64,000 nucleotides of DNA from Paenibacillus sp. PCH8 (GCF_002968835.1 NZ_PKQK01000001.1:2604001-2668000); one strand, 5' to 3'. Positions 28,305-38,387 are shown, counted from the first letter of the stretch. Notes: generated by a model not told the origin, from the sequence alone. Program-made: numbers and translations.

Positions 28305-28401
28305 TGCTGTTATCAATAAAAGTATTTTCACGACGCAGTATAAAGAAGGGTATCCACATTTAAGTAATTAGCGAGTATTTAGTGTCAGAAAGTAAATTTC
28401 G

Positions 28402-29436
28402 CTAGAGCATTTCTATCATTTTTCTTAAAGCGATCCCTTCGGTATATACAACTTCACTAAGTCTAGTATCTATTTCGTCCAAGATACTATTTTTTTGAGT
28501 TAAGTTATATTTTGCAGTCAGGTTCCGGATGGTTAATGAGTTAGTTGCAATCTTCTCATATTCACTATAAAAATCGTACATATCCAAATTAAGATATTTT
28601 ATTCGTTCTACCATACATTTCTTATGTTCCCATAAGAGGTGAGGAATACGTATATCCAATCGTTTACTTTTAATATCACTCATTTCTTTTACTTGCTTCA
28701 TTAGTTGCTGTGTATAGCTGTAAACTTCATGACCAAATATCCAATATTGTATATTCTGTACATAAGTATGAGGTCCATCAACCGGGGTTTGATCCCAGTA
28801 AATCCCTTGTGTAATGCAGCTTGATGACAAGTATCCTTCTAATTGATTCTTGAGATGTGTCGTGTCGAGTTGGTATTCGCCCTCTATGCTAGTAATAACT
28901 CGAAACAATCTACGGAAATGTTCGCAAATATCGCTTTCCCAGGCTTGTATAAGTTGCTGGTATGAAATCACTGTTTTTATAAACTTGCCGTTGTCTAAAT
29001 TATCAGCTATATGAAATATATTGGTTGCATCATCATATCCGTAGACAAGCACAGAATGTTCTTTGTGCATTTTATGATAATTGTTGCTTTGTGGGATATA
29101 GAATTGATCTAAATAAAGCCAGACGTACTTATTTTGATTCAAATAGCTGGTTAACGTTTCCTTAATGTTGGATGAATATTGATAGTAAATGGTTTTATGT
29201 GATGGCTTATACACCTCTAGCCATGGACATGAACTTAATCCTTCCCCATACTCAAAAAAAGTGAAGTGATCAGTAAAATATAACGTGTCGTCACAAGTAT
29301 TAATTCCAATTGAAATAAAATTACTATAAAACCATGGAAGATAGCTTTCATCTTTCGCGATAATAGAAAATAATGCAGCGTATACGTTGAAGGTATTTAA
29401 TCTGGGTTCATACATCGGAAGAATGATATTGTTCAA
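28402..29436 (-). CDS. BtrH-like family protein without catalytic Cys, second free-standing copy
   Basis: A 344-residue soluble protein with AGGAGG before ATG. It is distantly similar to the protein at 12348: both share an N-terminal A-x-LFS segment, a (K)EHSVLVYGYD/(K)HEVFISGFN His region, and a C-terminal HLLWEHK...LTIRNL helical part. The residue at the nucleophile position is Asn, so it is probably not a thiol enzyme of the BtrH kind. AT-rich and alone on the minus strand, with no biosynthetic genes beside it. Its presence outside the cluster suggests the family also works without an NRPS; function unknown. Confidence 0.6.
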   Translation of the reverse strand: MNNIILPMYEPRLNTFNVYAALFSIIAKDESYLPWFYSNFISIGINTCDDTLYFTDHFTFFEYGEGLSSCPWLEVYKPSHKTIYYQYSSNIKETLTSYLNQNKYVWLYLDQFYIPQSNNYHKMHKEHSVLVYGYDDATNIFHIADNLDNGKFIKTVISYQQLIQAWESDICEHFRRLFRVITSIEGEYQLDTTHLKNQLEGYLSSSCITQGIYWDQTPVDGPHTYVQNIQYWIFGHEVYSYTQQLMKQVKEMSDIKSKRLDIRIPHLLWEHKKCMVERIKYLNLDMYDFYSEYEKIATNSLTIRNLTAKYNLTQKNSILDEIDTRLSEVVYTEGIALRKMIEML

Positions 29437-29923
29437 TGAATCTCCTCCTAATTAATGTTCTGACTTATGGGAAATCGTAAATAATGAATTCACAGTTCTT
29501 CTGAGATAGGAGAAGCAGAGGGGGGTTACTACTAGCAATTAGAGAGTGAATGTACGTAACAATTTTTAGGGTTTTAAAGTAAAGAAGGTTAGAATACGTT
29601 AACATCTTCTTCATCCAATCGGACGCGATTGAAACGATCCATGTACACTAGAATGATATGTACTATTTCAAATATACTGCGTATGCGTGATGTTTTATCT
29701 ATATGATAACGTCATTCTTCGGATTGTCCAACTTAAAGATTCCTTATGCTTGAAGATATGCATTATGGTGAATGTGAACTTGATTACGATTTGTAGATGA
29801 ATGCAGTTCATTCAAGGTTTAAATCGAAGGATAGAGGTCAATAAAAGTTCCTGTAAGCAATGCTGTACAATCCATTGAAAACCAGTACAATTGTACCTAC
29901 GAGGTGAAAAGAGGTATTTTATA
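29437..29923. other. 487-base gap between divergent genes
   Basis: No credible gene. It holds the promoter regions of the BtrH-like gene (leftward) and the YdeI-like gene (rightward). From about 29813 the sequence is repeated upstream of the second YdeI copy (from about 43516). A perfect 12-base palindrome GTACAATTGTAC stands at 29885-29896, 27 bases before the YdeI start; the second copy has one mismatch (GTACAATTGAAC). Confidence 0.6.
29885..29896. promoter_or_regulatory. Palindromic site upstream of YdeI copy 1
   Basis: GTACAATTGTAC is a perfect palindrome close to the start of the gene, and its context is conserved in the second copy with one base changed. It could be an operator. Confidence 0.35.
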
Positions 29924-30517
29924 ATGACCGATACAAGTGGAAATCGCAAAGTTGACGGCTATCTAAAGAAACTCAAAACGTGGCAGGAAGAGTCCACGAA
30001 GCTGAGAGAGATTATTCAGGATTTTGAACTGACAGAGGATATGAAATGGATGCATCCTTGTTACATGCTGGATGGTAAAAACATCGTTCTAATCCATGGA
30101 TTCAAAGAATACGTGGCCATTCTGTTCTTCAAAGGCGCCTTGCTGAAGGATACGCACGGCATTTTGGTTCAGCAAACGGAGAATGTACAGGCAGAACGCC
30201 AGCTTCGTTTCACCAGTCTGGAGCAGATTGTGGAGCAGGAGGACATTGTTAAAGCCTATATTCAGCAAGCCATTGAAGTGGAACAAGCTGGATTACAAGT
30301 GGAAATGAAAAAGACTGCCGAATATAGCGTTCCCGAGGAACTTCAACAGCAATTCGATGAGAATCCTGCTTTCCAGGCCGCATTTGAAGCACTGACACCC
30401 GGAAGGCAGCGGGCATATCTTTATCATTTCTCACAACCCAAGCAATCCAAAACGAAAGTGTCACGAATCGTGAAGTACATGCAGCCGATCCTGGAGGGCA
30501 AAGGATTGAATGATTGA
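29924..30517 (+). CDS. YdeI-like / DUF1801 protein, copy 1
   Basis: A DUF1801-type N-terminal domain (WMHPCYMLDGKNIVLIHGF) and the C-terminal helical region of YdeI/bacteriocin-protection type proteins (YSVPEELQQQFDENP, LTPGRQRAYLYHF). No signal peptide; cytoplasmic. Start ATG 29924 matches the only start of the second copy and has AAAGAGG before it. By eye it differs from the copy at 43632 at about 10 of 197 residues, so the duplication is fairly recent. Molecular role of the family is not clear; YdeI relatives are linked to peptide-antibiotic tolerance. Confidence 0.8.
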   Translation: MTDTSGNRKVDGYLKKLKTWQEESTKLREIIQDFELTEDMKWMHPCYMLDGKNIVLIHGFKEYVAILFFKGALLKDTHGILVQQTENVQAERQLRFTSLEQIVEQEDIVKAYIQQAIEVEQAGLQVEMKKTAEYSVPEELQQQFDENPAFQAAFEALTPGRQRAYLYHFSQPKQSKTKVSRIVKYMQPILEGKGLND

Positions 30518-30604
30518 AACAACTTAATTAATATATTTTGAGTGGTTTTGGATAAGTTGGACTGTTGGCATTAACAATAAGGTTAGTTAGGGAGATCTAT
30601 AATC

Positions 30605-31402
30605 ATGAAGTATATGAGGATTATAATGATGATATGGATTGCTCTAATGGTCAGTTACATGATCACTCCAAGTAGTTATGCGAGCAATGTACCTGAAGAT
30701 GTGCAGACCTTTGCTAAAGGACAAGGATTGGATGAATTTAAAAAAATGGTATTAGATGATCCTGTGGGATACGGCTATGAGAATGAAGAAGAAGTTAAGT
30801 CTGTCACTTTAGGCCCTGGTTTCGAAGTGCACTTATTTGACTCTAACAAGTTTAAAAAAGTATCTGACAGTCTGATTGATGTGTCTAAGCCAACAGGACA
30901 GTATGACTTTATTGTGCAATCGGGCGGTGTTGGAAAGTCATTTCTTAGTATAGAACAATTTGAAGGTAAGTTCAGAGTGGTTCTTGCAGGAGGAGATGCC
31001 TCCAGATTGGATGCGTCCTTAAATACGATGACAAAATCCTTATCTACTAACGTAGATACGCTTAATCCGGTATTAATCAAGGACGGAAATATCCGTTATT
31101 TGGCCGTGAAGATCGATGGTAAAGAAGTAAATATACCAGATGTACCTACTGACAAAAAATCACTCATGGGAGGTATGGATAATAATCAGCTATGGGATTC
31201 CTCCAAGACGATTGATTTCCTAAAAGATGTGCAATCCCAAGGAGTCGATCCAGAAGTAGACGGTGCGGGTGGTTATCCGGTCATCAACTCCGGTACGTCT
31301 ACGAATAATTATATGAGTATAACAATAATAAGTTTGGCCATTGCTTTAGTAGGCTTAATAGTAGTGTACATGTGGGTAAGAAAAAGACAGAGCTTGAAAT
31401 GA
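30605..31402 (+). CDS. Secreted, C-terminally membrane-anchored protein of unknown function
   Basis: Signal peptide (MKYMRIIMMIWIALMV..., cleavage near SYAS), about 200 extracytoplasmic residues, then one membrane helix near the end (ITIISLAIALVGLIVVYMWV) and a basic tail RKRQSLK. So it is a type I membrane protein with the body outside. No family recognised. GGGAG precedes ATG. It stands between the YdeI copy and the convergent YidD-like gene; copy 2 of the duplicated region lacks it. Confidence 0.7.
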   Translation: MKYMRIIMMIWIALMVSYMITPSSYASNVPEDVQTFAKGQGLDEFKKMVLDDPVGYGYENEEEVKSVTLGPGFEVHLFDSNKFKKVSDSLIDVSKPTGQYDFIVQSGGVGKSFLSIEQFEGKFRVVLAGGDASRLDASLNTMTKSLSTNVDTLNPVLIKDGNIRYLAVKIDGKEVNIPDVPTDKKSLMGGMDNNQLWDSSKTIDFLKDVQSQGVDPEVDGAGGYPVINSGTSTNNYMSITIISLAIALVGLIVVYMWVRKRQSLK

Positions 31403-31454
31403 TTTAATAGTGCTGAAAATCAAGCAATGATAAAAGTTGAATTACGAAAAAGCG

Positions 31455-31484
31455 AAAGGCCCATAGTTGATCCATGGGCCTTTT
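31455..31484. terminator. Bidirectional terminator
   Basis: AAAGGCCCAT and ATGGGCCTTTT form a stem usable from both sides; it ends the rightward gene at 30605 and the leftward YidD-like gene. An equivalent hairpin lies at 42589-42619. Confidence 0.7.
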
Positions 31485-31488
31485 CATG

Positions 31489-31998
31489 TTACGGATAATC
31501 AAATCCTCCACCGTTGATATTGCATTTCCGAAGACGCTGGATACCAAGAGAGAGGCCCTTGATCGCTCCATATTTCTCAATAGCTTGTATCATGTACACC
31601 GAACAGCTTGGTTCAAAACGACATTTGTTTCTCACTTCTTTAGGGGCCAAACGTTGATACATCTGAATATTCCATATCAAGATCGCTCTAACACGGATCA
31701 GAACCATGAACAAAATACTTGCTATGAAAACAATCTGGGCACTCAGCAAAGCATACGCTGGATTGAACTGATTCGAGCAATAGAAAGTGACTATAGAGAT
31801 CAATAGTCCAATGAAGAGTGAAAGTATAACGTTACCCAAAGACTTTAACCAATTAATTTCTGGAATAACATGAGTTCTTATATAGAAACTGCTTCGAGGA
31901 TCGCTTTCTTCATGATGTGTATGTAAGAGTCTTATAAGTTCTTCTTCGGAAGGCATGTTACTATAGATCAGTTCATCTGATTCTGAGCTTCTCGTCAT
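31489..31998 (-). CDS. YidD-like protein with N-terminal membrane extension, copy 1
   Basis: The last ~70 residues match YidD (membrane insertion efficiency factor): YQRLAP, CRFEPSCSVYMIQAIEKYG, RLRKCN and GGGFDYP. Normal YidD is 70-85 residues; this one has 169, with an acidic N-terminal part (EELIRLLHTH) and two membrane segments (residues ~50-95). The usual His-Pro after the last Cys is Asn-Ile-Asn. It is therefore probably a specialised paralogue. It lies nine bases after the 74-residue gene at 32008; the same pair recurs at 42624-43368. Confidence 0.78.
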   Translation of the reverse strand: MTRSSESDELIYSNMPSEEELIRLLHTHHEESDPRSSFYIRTHVIPEINWLKSLGNVILSLFIGLLISIVTFYCSNQFNPAYALLSAQIVFIASILFMVLIRVRAILIWNIQMYQRLAPKEVRNKCRFEPSCSVYMIQAIEKYGAIKGLSLGIQRLRKCNINGGGFDYP

Positions 31999-32007
31999 AT
32001 GTCGTGC

Positions 32008-32232
32008 TTATTGAACTTCTCTGTAGAAGATTAGCATGTAATGATGTGTTGTAACAGGTTGTTGGAGACAACCGGGCTTCTCGGTGACAGCTAGGGACTC
32101 CATGGATTGATAGATCCATCCAGATTGCGCTTTATAATTAATGATATCAGAAAATAAATTAACAGCAGCCTGGGTATCACCTCGGTTTACTTGAACATTT
32201 TTGGGACCTGGAACGACAGTATACTCTCTCAA
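32008..32232 (-). CDS. Small DUF4177-like protein, partner of YidD-like protein, copy 1
   Basis: 74 residues: MREYTVVPGPKNVQV, AVNLFSDIINYKAQSGW, VTEKPGCLQQ, YMLIFYREV. This pattern resembles small DUF4177-type proteins. By eye it differs from the copy at 43144 at four positions. The pair with the YidD-like gene is kept in both copies, which points to a joint function. Confidence 0.7.
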   Translation of the reverse strand: MREYTVVPGPKNVQVNRGDTQAAVNLFSDIINYKAQSGWIYQSMESLAVTEKPGCLQQPVTTHHYMLIFYREVQ

Positions 32233-32382
32233 TATGAATCATCCTTTCATATGTTGAAATTATAACATTTGTACATTCCATTATTTTACTATGGGTACAG
32301 AGAACTGTCGATTGAAACTTATTAGTTCTTCGCTTGAATTTTAAGTTGCGATAATTAGCTAGGTTAGGAGAATCTGTTGAAC

Positions 32383-32930
32383 TCACCAAACGGACTTTAG
32401 AACATTGTCAACTTCTTTGATTCGTACGACCGAGGGGCTCTGAATTAGATTTCCTTTGACCATAACCATCGACATGTTAGATAAAGCCTCAAACTGTTCT
32501 AATGGATTCTGTTCGAGTACAATCAAGTCGGCTTGTTTGACAATACCCACGGTACCTGTAATGTCGTATACTTTCAGAATCGCTGCATTGGTACGGGTCA
32601 CCATGCCGATGACCTGTTTGTTGTTCAGGTTGGCCTGTCTCATGTAGTGGTCCATCTCTCTCCACATATCATAGTGAGTCACGTAAGGCATGGCGGCATC
32701 GGGGCAATCCCGCTGGTGATGTCGTTTTCGATCGCCTGTTTTACACTTATAAGCATGGAATCATAGACCAGTCTGGAATTCTCTTGTACCGTTGCACTTA
32801 CCTTCGTTGCGCTAGTATCCAGTGAAGCGGATGGATAGGCGGTTTGCAGGGTGGGGATGAGTGCGGTGTAGCCATTCAGGGCATTGGGAGTATTTTTGTA
32901 CAAACGAATGATTTCGTCGTCCATCTCCGA
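32383..32930 (-). pseudogene. Remnant of the amidohydrolase found intact at 46577
   Basis: Two overlapping frames match the middle of the amidohydrolase at 46577: MDDEIIRLYKN ... AIENDIT and, after a frameshift, MPYVTHYDMWREMDHYM ... KEVDNVL. The first ~200 residues with the metal ligands and the whole DUF554 part are gone. At the frameshift the conserved metal Asp (GIGTDAAMPY in the intact copy) is lost. The match stops sharply at about 32930. The remnant has no function of its own. Confidence 0.9.
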
Positions 32931-33189
32931 ACGAAATAAACACCTAAAACTAAGGATCTATGAACTGTCTTATAGCGAAAGGAAGTAAAATATACATACT
33001 GAGAAATGAAGCATTTGTCCTAGTTGATACAAGGATCAAATAGATATGCAACATGAATTTAGGTGTACTCGAGTAAACATAAGAGTCTTATGTCCCATGT
33101 TCAACAAATCGTATATAATAAGTGAGGTAAAAAGGAATATGGTTATTGATGGAGGCCATTAAGTGTTAGATAGTAACAGGCCTGTTGAT

Positions 33190-33850
33190 TAACCAGAATA
33201 TGTGACCGGAGGTGATCCGTAATGGAGATTCATCATAAGATTTATACGAATCGTCCATTCGACCGGCAACTCGCCTAAAAGCAGCAAACGAGCAAAGCAA
33301 ACTTCGGTTGTACCAAAGAATTAAATCGGTCACCACACGAATTTCTCTTCCTTTAAAATCACGAAAGATGACAACACGATGACGCTGCTTGGAACGGCAC
33401 TGTGGCGTTCCCAATTGGCAAGTGAAATCGTGAACGATCTTAGAATCTTCAGCAGCATTCCGCTGCAACGCATTACGCACAGTCCATGACCATAATAAAG
33501 GATAGGTTTTCTAATGTTTCTCATACAGACCCATCGTGCCTTGCGCCAATCGTTTCCGTGAAGCTAAGGGGGTGTCCGTTTTGCGTCCGCAAAGCAACGT
33601 GCAGTTTAATGCAGCTCGTTCTCCATGGAAAGGAGCCCACGGCATCCGGATTTTTCCACCGTTATCGTCGTTGAGTTAATCAGCCACTACAAGCAGCATG
33701 ATCCGCGCCAAAACGATACCCTGACCATTCTTCATTGGCTGCGGCAACCCAATAGTGAAGCAAATGATAGACGGTGAATTTGCGCGTCTTATCGACATAG
33801 CGCACCGCCTCGACGATCGATTCGACTTCCTCGAATGTTAGAGAAATTGG
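33190..33850 (-). pseudogene. Decayed IS4-family transposase
   Basis: Pieces of an IS4-type transposase can be read in order on the minus strand in shifting frames: EEVESIVEAVRYVDKTRKF, TVYHLLHYWVAAANEEWSGY, NSTTITV (the first catalytic Asp is Asn), MPWAPFHGE, and HRVVIFRDFKGREIRVVTDL. Large internal parts and the C terminus are missing. No ends or target duplication could be recognised. Confidence 0.75.
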
Positions 33851-33998
33851 CTGATTTTTTCATTATTCTTTTATTAGCCTTCTTTATAATCAAATGTAGT
33901 TGCCATCCACTTGCATAAGCCTAGCCCAATCCCGCTCATCCGAAATTTTTCTACTCTTCGTCATCTCACTTCAAGCATTATAGTAAAGGAGAAAAGCC

Positions 33999-36900
33999 AT
34001 GAAAAAAATAGCCTTATGTCTATTAATTGCAATATTTACGTTTGTGACTTCATTCTCGCAGATTCTGCCTGTTTATGCAGCTGAGAACGATTTTACTTTT
34101 ACAATCGGTTCCAATGGCGCAACGGTTACGGACTACAGGGGTACGGATCTGAATGTGGTTATTCCCGATGAGTACGCGGGTACGTCGGTAACCGAAATTG
34201 GGAGATCAGCATTTGATACGTATGGTACAGGCAAACCTGAAATTACGAGAGTCGTGATTCCGAACACCGTGAAGGTCATTCAAACGTATGGATTCCGTTA
34301 TACTGGACTCACTTCCATAGACCTTCCAGACAGTTTGTTAACAATCGGCGCCAGCGCATTCGAGAACAATCCGCTTACAACAGTCGTTTTTCCAGATAGT
34401 GTGACGATGATAGGCAACTATTCTTTTTATATGAATAATTTGACATCGATTAAATTATCGGAAAATTTGAAGACGATTAATGGCGGGGCCTTCGACACCA
34501 ATCACATTACGAAACTTGTCATCCCGGCCGGCGTAACGAATGTCGCCAGTAGTTCATTCTATAATAACAACTTGACAAGCATAACTGTGTTAGGCGCTGT
34601 AACAACTTTTGGGACAGATGTATTTGCGAGTAATCCGAGCAATCTGAAAATATTCGGAATTGCGAATTCTCCCGTAGCGGCTTATGCGTCGAGCAACGGA
34701 CATACGTTTGTGGACGGAACGGCGTTATTTCAAGCCGTTTCTAGCGCCAAGTCGTTGTTGAAAAGTTATGTGGTGGGCACCAGCGTAGGACAGGTTTCGG
34801 CTAATGTCTACAATGACTTATCGGCTGAATATGACGCAGCCATACTTTTTATCGACGGAATTGGAAATGCCACCGTCGCCTCTGACTTGGCTAATGCCGC
34901 AACTCCTTTGACATCTTCAATCGCTACATTCAATGCGCAAATTGTTCAGGCCGGCAATCCCGCGGCTTTAGCAGCGGCGATCGCGGCGGCGCAGAAGGCG
35001 TTGACAGATCATCCGCAAGGAACGGATGTAGGACAGACTTCGGCAGGAACGCGCACCGCTCTGGAAATGGCGTTGGATGCGGCGCAGCAGGTTCTCGATA
35101 ACGCGGGTAATTACAGGCAGGATCAATTGGATACTGCGGTTAACCAGTTAAATGCAGCGGTTCAAGTCTTTAATGCCGCTGTTATACAAGCGGGTGTTCC
35201 AACGGCGCTGGACGCGGCGATCACGGCGGCGCAGCAGGCGTTGACGGATCATCCGCAAGGGGAGAACGTGGGGCAGGCGTCAGCGGGGGCGCGCACCGCA
35301 CTGCAGTCCGCATCCAATGCGGCGCAGCAGATTCTTGATAACGCGGGCAATTATACGCAGGATCAACTGGATAATGCCGCTAACCAGTTAAATGCAGCGG
35401 TTCAAGTCTTCAATGCCGCTGTTATACAAGCGGGTGTTCCAACGGCGCTGGGTGTGGAGATCACAGCGGCGCAGCAGGCGTTAACGGATCATCCAGAAGG
35501 AACGGATGTAGGGCAGACCTCGGCAGGAAATCGCTCCATGCTGGAAAATGCGCTGGATGCAGCGCAGCAGATCCTTGATAACGCGGGCAATAACACGCAG
35601 GATCAACTGGATACTGCGGTTAACCAGTTAAATGCAGCGGTTCAAGTCTTTAATGATGCTGTGATACAAGCGGGTGTTCCAACGGCGCTGGGTGTGGAGA
35701 TCACAGCGGCGCAGCAGGCGTTAACGGATCATCCAGAAGGAACGGATGTAGGGCAGACCTCGGCAGGAAATCGCTCCATGCTGGAAAATGCGCTGGATGC
35801 AGCGCAGCAGATCCTTGATAACGCGGGCAATAACACGCAGGATCAACTGGATACTGCGGTTAACCAGTTAAATGCAGCGGTTCAAGTCTTTAATGATGCT
35901 GTGATACAAGCGGGTGTTCCAACGGCGCTGGGGGCGGCAATCACGGCGGCGCAGCAGGCGTTGACGGATCATCCGCAAGGAACAGATGTAGGGCAGACTT
36001 CGGCAGGAACGCGCACCGCGCTGGAAGCTGTACTGGATGCGGCGCAGCAGATTCTCGATAACGCGGGCAATTCCACGCAGGATCAACTGGACACAGCCGT
36101 TAATGAGTTAGATTCAGCGGTTCAAGTCTTCAATGCTGCTGTGATACAAGCGGGTGTTCCGACGACGCTTGGCGCGGCGATCACGGCGGCGCAGCAGGCA
36201 TTGACGGATCATCCCGAAGGAACAGATGTAGGGCAGACTTCAGCAGGAGAGCGCGCTGCCCTGCAGACCGCGATAGATGCAGCACAGGCTATTGCGGACG
36301 ATGCGGAAAATCAATCTCAGACTCGTTTGGATGAAGCTACTGTCAGTTTGAACGACGCTATGGCAGTGTTTGAAGCCGCTTGGGTGGGGGTGGTGCTAAC
36401 CGCACCGGTCAATGATTTGTACGGAACGAGCGATACGCTTCGCTTTACGGTATTTTACGGATATGAAGTAACCGTAATAGGGACACCGGTCGTTCCGATC
36501 AGGGTTGGAGATAATTCCGTCACTCAGACGGTATATGCCTCATATATGGGAGCACGCGGCGAGGCAGTGACCAAACTTACTTTCGAATTCGAAGTTCCTG
36601 CGGGGCTCGTGGATGTTGACGGAATTGAAGTTGCTGCAGCATTGGAGCTCCCGAACGGTGCAAGCATCGTTCGCACCTCCAGCGGACACCCAGCTACGCT
36701 AACTTACGCAGCACCGGACGTGAGCGGAATACGTATCGCGGCGATACCGCCCGAGGTTGCCCTGACGGTTGCACCGAACGGATCAGAACGTAAAACGATC
36801 AGTGTGATGGCAAGCGTGTACGGCGAAGCTGCGGGAAATGCGATGACGCAGCTCCGTTGGCTGCCTGGAAGTCTTAGTGGGGTTGATTTTGCCGGCGGAA

Positions 36901-38387
36901 CGAAAGGAACCGATATTTTGGTCAAATCTCAATTCACTATTACTGCCAACGGCGACTATACGGTTTATGCCCTCGACGAAGCAGGCAATGAAGCAGTGAA
37001 AACGATCACTGTCACTGGGATCTCAACCCCGTCTTCGTCAGATAATGGCAAACGACCGGTCACATCGTCGGATAACGGCATTCGACCGGTCACATCCGGG
37101 ACGACTGTGAAGTTAGCTCCGAGTGGCGGGATTACAATTGTTATCGATCCATCCGACATCAAACAAGTCAAGCGTTCGGACGGCACGGTGATCGAGAAAG
37201 TTATCCTCCCCGAACGGACGAGGAAGCAAGTGCTGGAACTCATGAAAGATACGATGAAACCGTTTGTCAGCATTACAATCGGCAAGCGGGAGCAAGCGGT
37301 ACAGGCACAGCTTCAAGCTGACTGGATCGCGGATATGGTCAAAGCTAATCCTAATACAATTATTGAGGTGCGGCTGAACGATTCTAGCTACCAATTAAGG
37401 TTAAGCGCGATCGATCTGATCGGCTTAGTGGAGCGTTTCGATACGGAAATATCGAATTTGACCGTGAACATCATACAGGAGCTGGCCGGCGAGAGAACTC
37501 GGCAAGAGATCAATCGGATCGGCGTTTCCCAAGGTTTTTCTGTTTTCGCTGACGTTATTGACTACAAGGTGATGGTCGAAGCAAACGGGCAAATGTTGGA
37601 GGTGCACGACTATGGCGGATCGTACTCGATCCGTACCATTAAGTTGGACCGAGAGTTCACAAACCATAACCTGGTTGCCGTTCAGTATATCCCGGAAAAC
37701 GGAACCGTCGTTTTTGTTCCGGCAAAGATGGAAACCGGTCCAGACGGCACTAACGAAGCGATTCTGAACGTGCCACATAACAGCTTGTACACAGTCGTAA
37801 ATGTGCAAGCTCGAACGTTCGCCGATTTAAGCGAACATTGGGCGAAAGCGGATGTGGAGCATCTAGCGTCCAAACTGCTGGTGAACGGCGTGGCTGCCGA
37901 CCGTTTTGACGCAGAGGGAACCATTACACGAGCGGAATTCTCAGCCTTGCTCGTTCGTGCACTAGGACTATCCTTAGAGGGGAGTGAGGGCGGCGGTGAT
38001 CGTTTTACGGATGTCCCTGCATCCGCATGGTATGCATCTGCAGTAAATGCGGCAGTGGCTAGCGGGCTGGTTAGCGGCATCAGCGCCGGCCGTTTTGCAC
38101 CTAACGACCCAATTACCCGCGAGCAAATGGCCGTTGTGATTGCTGGCGCCTTAACCTTCACCAGCGCTAGAACCGGCAGCGATGGGCAAGAGGGAGGCCA
38201 TCTGGATGCTTTCACGGATCAAGACTCCATTTCTTCATGGGCGCAAGCTGCGGTAGTCCGGGCATCGGAAGTCGGCATTATGAAAGGAATGGAAGACGGA
38301 CGCTTTGCCCCGAGGGATAATGTAACGAGGGCTCAGGCAGCGGTTATACTGAAAAGGTTCCTGCAATATGTACATTTTATCGATTAA
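33999..38387 (+). CDS. Surface protein: BspA-like LRR, 80-residue tandem repeats, three SLH domains
   Basis: AAAGGAG before ATG; signal peptide to about residue 28 (VYAAE). Residues ~30-245: leucine-rich repeats of BspA/LRR_5 type (IDLPDSLLTIGASAFENNPL). Residues ~245-325 are a more divergent unit, then six 80-residue repeats to ~790 (consensus ALTDHPxGTDVGQTSAG, AAQQILDNAGN, DQLDTAVNQLNAAVQVFN), predicted helical, FIVAR-like. Next come beta-sandwich regions and a charged region, then three SLH repeats at ~1265-1460 (FDAEGTITRAEFSALL, FAPNDPITREQMAVVI, FAPRDNVTRAQAAVIL). Probably a wall-anchored adhesin or spacer. Its GC content is clearly above the debris on both sides. Confidence 0.88.
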   Translation: MKKIALCLLIAIFTFVTSFSQILPVYAAENDFTFTIGSNGATVTDYRGTDLNVVIPDEYAGTSVTEIGRSAFDTYGTGKPEITRVVIPNTVKVIQTYGFRYTGLTSIDLPDSLLTIGASAFENNPLTTVVFPDSVTMIGNYSFYMNNLTSIKLSENLKTINGGAFDTNHITKLVIPAGVTNVASSSFYNNNLTSITVLGAVTTFGTDVFASNPSNLKIFGIANSPVAAYASSNGHTFVDGTALFQAVSSAKSLLKSYVVGTSVGQVSANVYNDLSAEYDAAILFIDGIGNATVASDLANAATPLTSSIATFNAQIVQAGNPAALAAAIAAAQKALTDHPQGTDVGQTSAGTRTALEMALDAAQQVLDNAGNYRQDQLDTAVNQLNAAVQVFNAAVIQAGVPTALDAAITAAQQALTDHPQGENVGQASAGARTALQSASNAAQQILDNAGNYTQDQLDNAANQLNAAVQVFNAAVIQAGVPTALGVEITAAQQALTDHPEGTDVGQTSAGNRSMLENALDAAQQILDNAGNNTQDQLDTAVNQLNAAVQVFNDAVIQAGVPTALGVEITAAQQALTDHPEGTDVGQTSAGNRSMLENALDAAQQILDNAGNNTQDQLDTAVNQLNAAVQVFNDAVIQAGVPTALGAAITAAQQALTDHPQGTDVGQTSAGTRTALEAVLDAAQQILDNAGNSTQDQLDTAVNELDSAVQVFNAAVIQAGVPTTLGAAITAAQQALTDHPEGTDVGQTSAGERAALQTAIDAAQAIADDAENQSQTRLDEATVSLNDAMAVFEAAWVGVVLTAPVNDLYGTSDTLRFTVFYGYEVTVIGTPVVPIRVGDNSVTQTVYASYMGARGEAVTKLTFEFEVPAGLVDVDGIEVAAALELPNGASIVRTSSGHPATLTYAAPDVSGIRIAAIPPEVALTVAPNGSERKTISVMASVYGEAAGNAMTQLRWLPGSLSGVDFAGGTKGTDILVKSQFTITANGDYTVYALDEAGNEAVKTITVTGISTPSSSDNGKRPVTSSDNGIRPVTSGTTVKLAPSGGITIVIDPSDIKQVKRSDGTVIEKVILPERTRKQVLELMKDTMKPFVSITIGKREQAVQAQLQADWIADMVKANPNTIIEVRLNDSSYQLRLSAIDLIGLVERFDTEISNLTVNIIQELAGERTRQEINRIGVSQGFSVFADVIDYKVMVEANGQMLEVHDYGGSYSIRTIKLDREFTNHNLVAVQYIPENGTVVFVPAKMETGPDGTNEAILNVPHNSLYTVVNVQARTFADLSEHWAKADVEHLASKLLVNGVAADRFDAEGTITRAEFSALLVRALGLSLEGSEGGGDRFTDVPASAWYASAVNAAVASGLVSGISAGRFAPNDPITREQMAVVIAGALTFTSARTGSDGQEGGHLDAFTDQDSISSWAQAAVVRASEVGIMKGMEDGRFAPRDNVTRAQAAVILKRFLQYVHFID
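34969..36380 (+). repeat. Tandem 240-base repeat inside the SLH surface protein gene
   Basis: Six units of exactly 240 bases start near 34969, 35209, 35449, 35689, 35929 and 36169 (marker GCGTTGACGGATCATCC at the same phase each time). The units at about 35449 and 35689 are identical over roughly 230 bases, which shows a very recent unit duplication. The period is divisible by three, so copy-number change keeps the frame. Confidence 0.92.

Noticed and set aside
33330..33524. Short minus-strand frame as a separate gene
   Set aside because: Falls inside the decayed IS4 transposase and is an out-of-frame reading of it.
34969..36380. Regular 240-base repeats looked at as a possible CRISPR or satellite array
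   Set aside because: The repeats are long, lie in one reading frame and vary like protein repeats; no short repeats with unique spacers.
37682..38215. Minus-strand frame of 177 codons in the SLH region
   Set aside because: Shadow of SLH-coding sequence.
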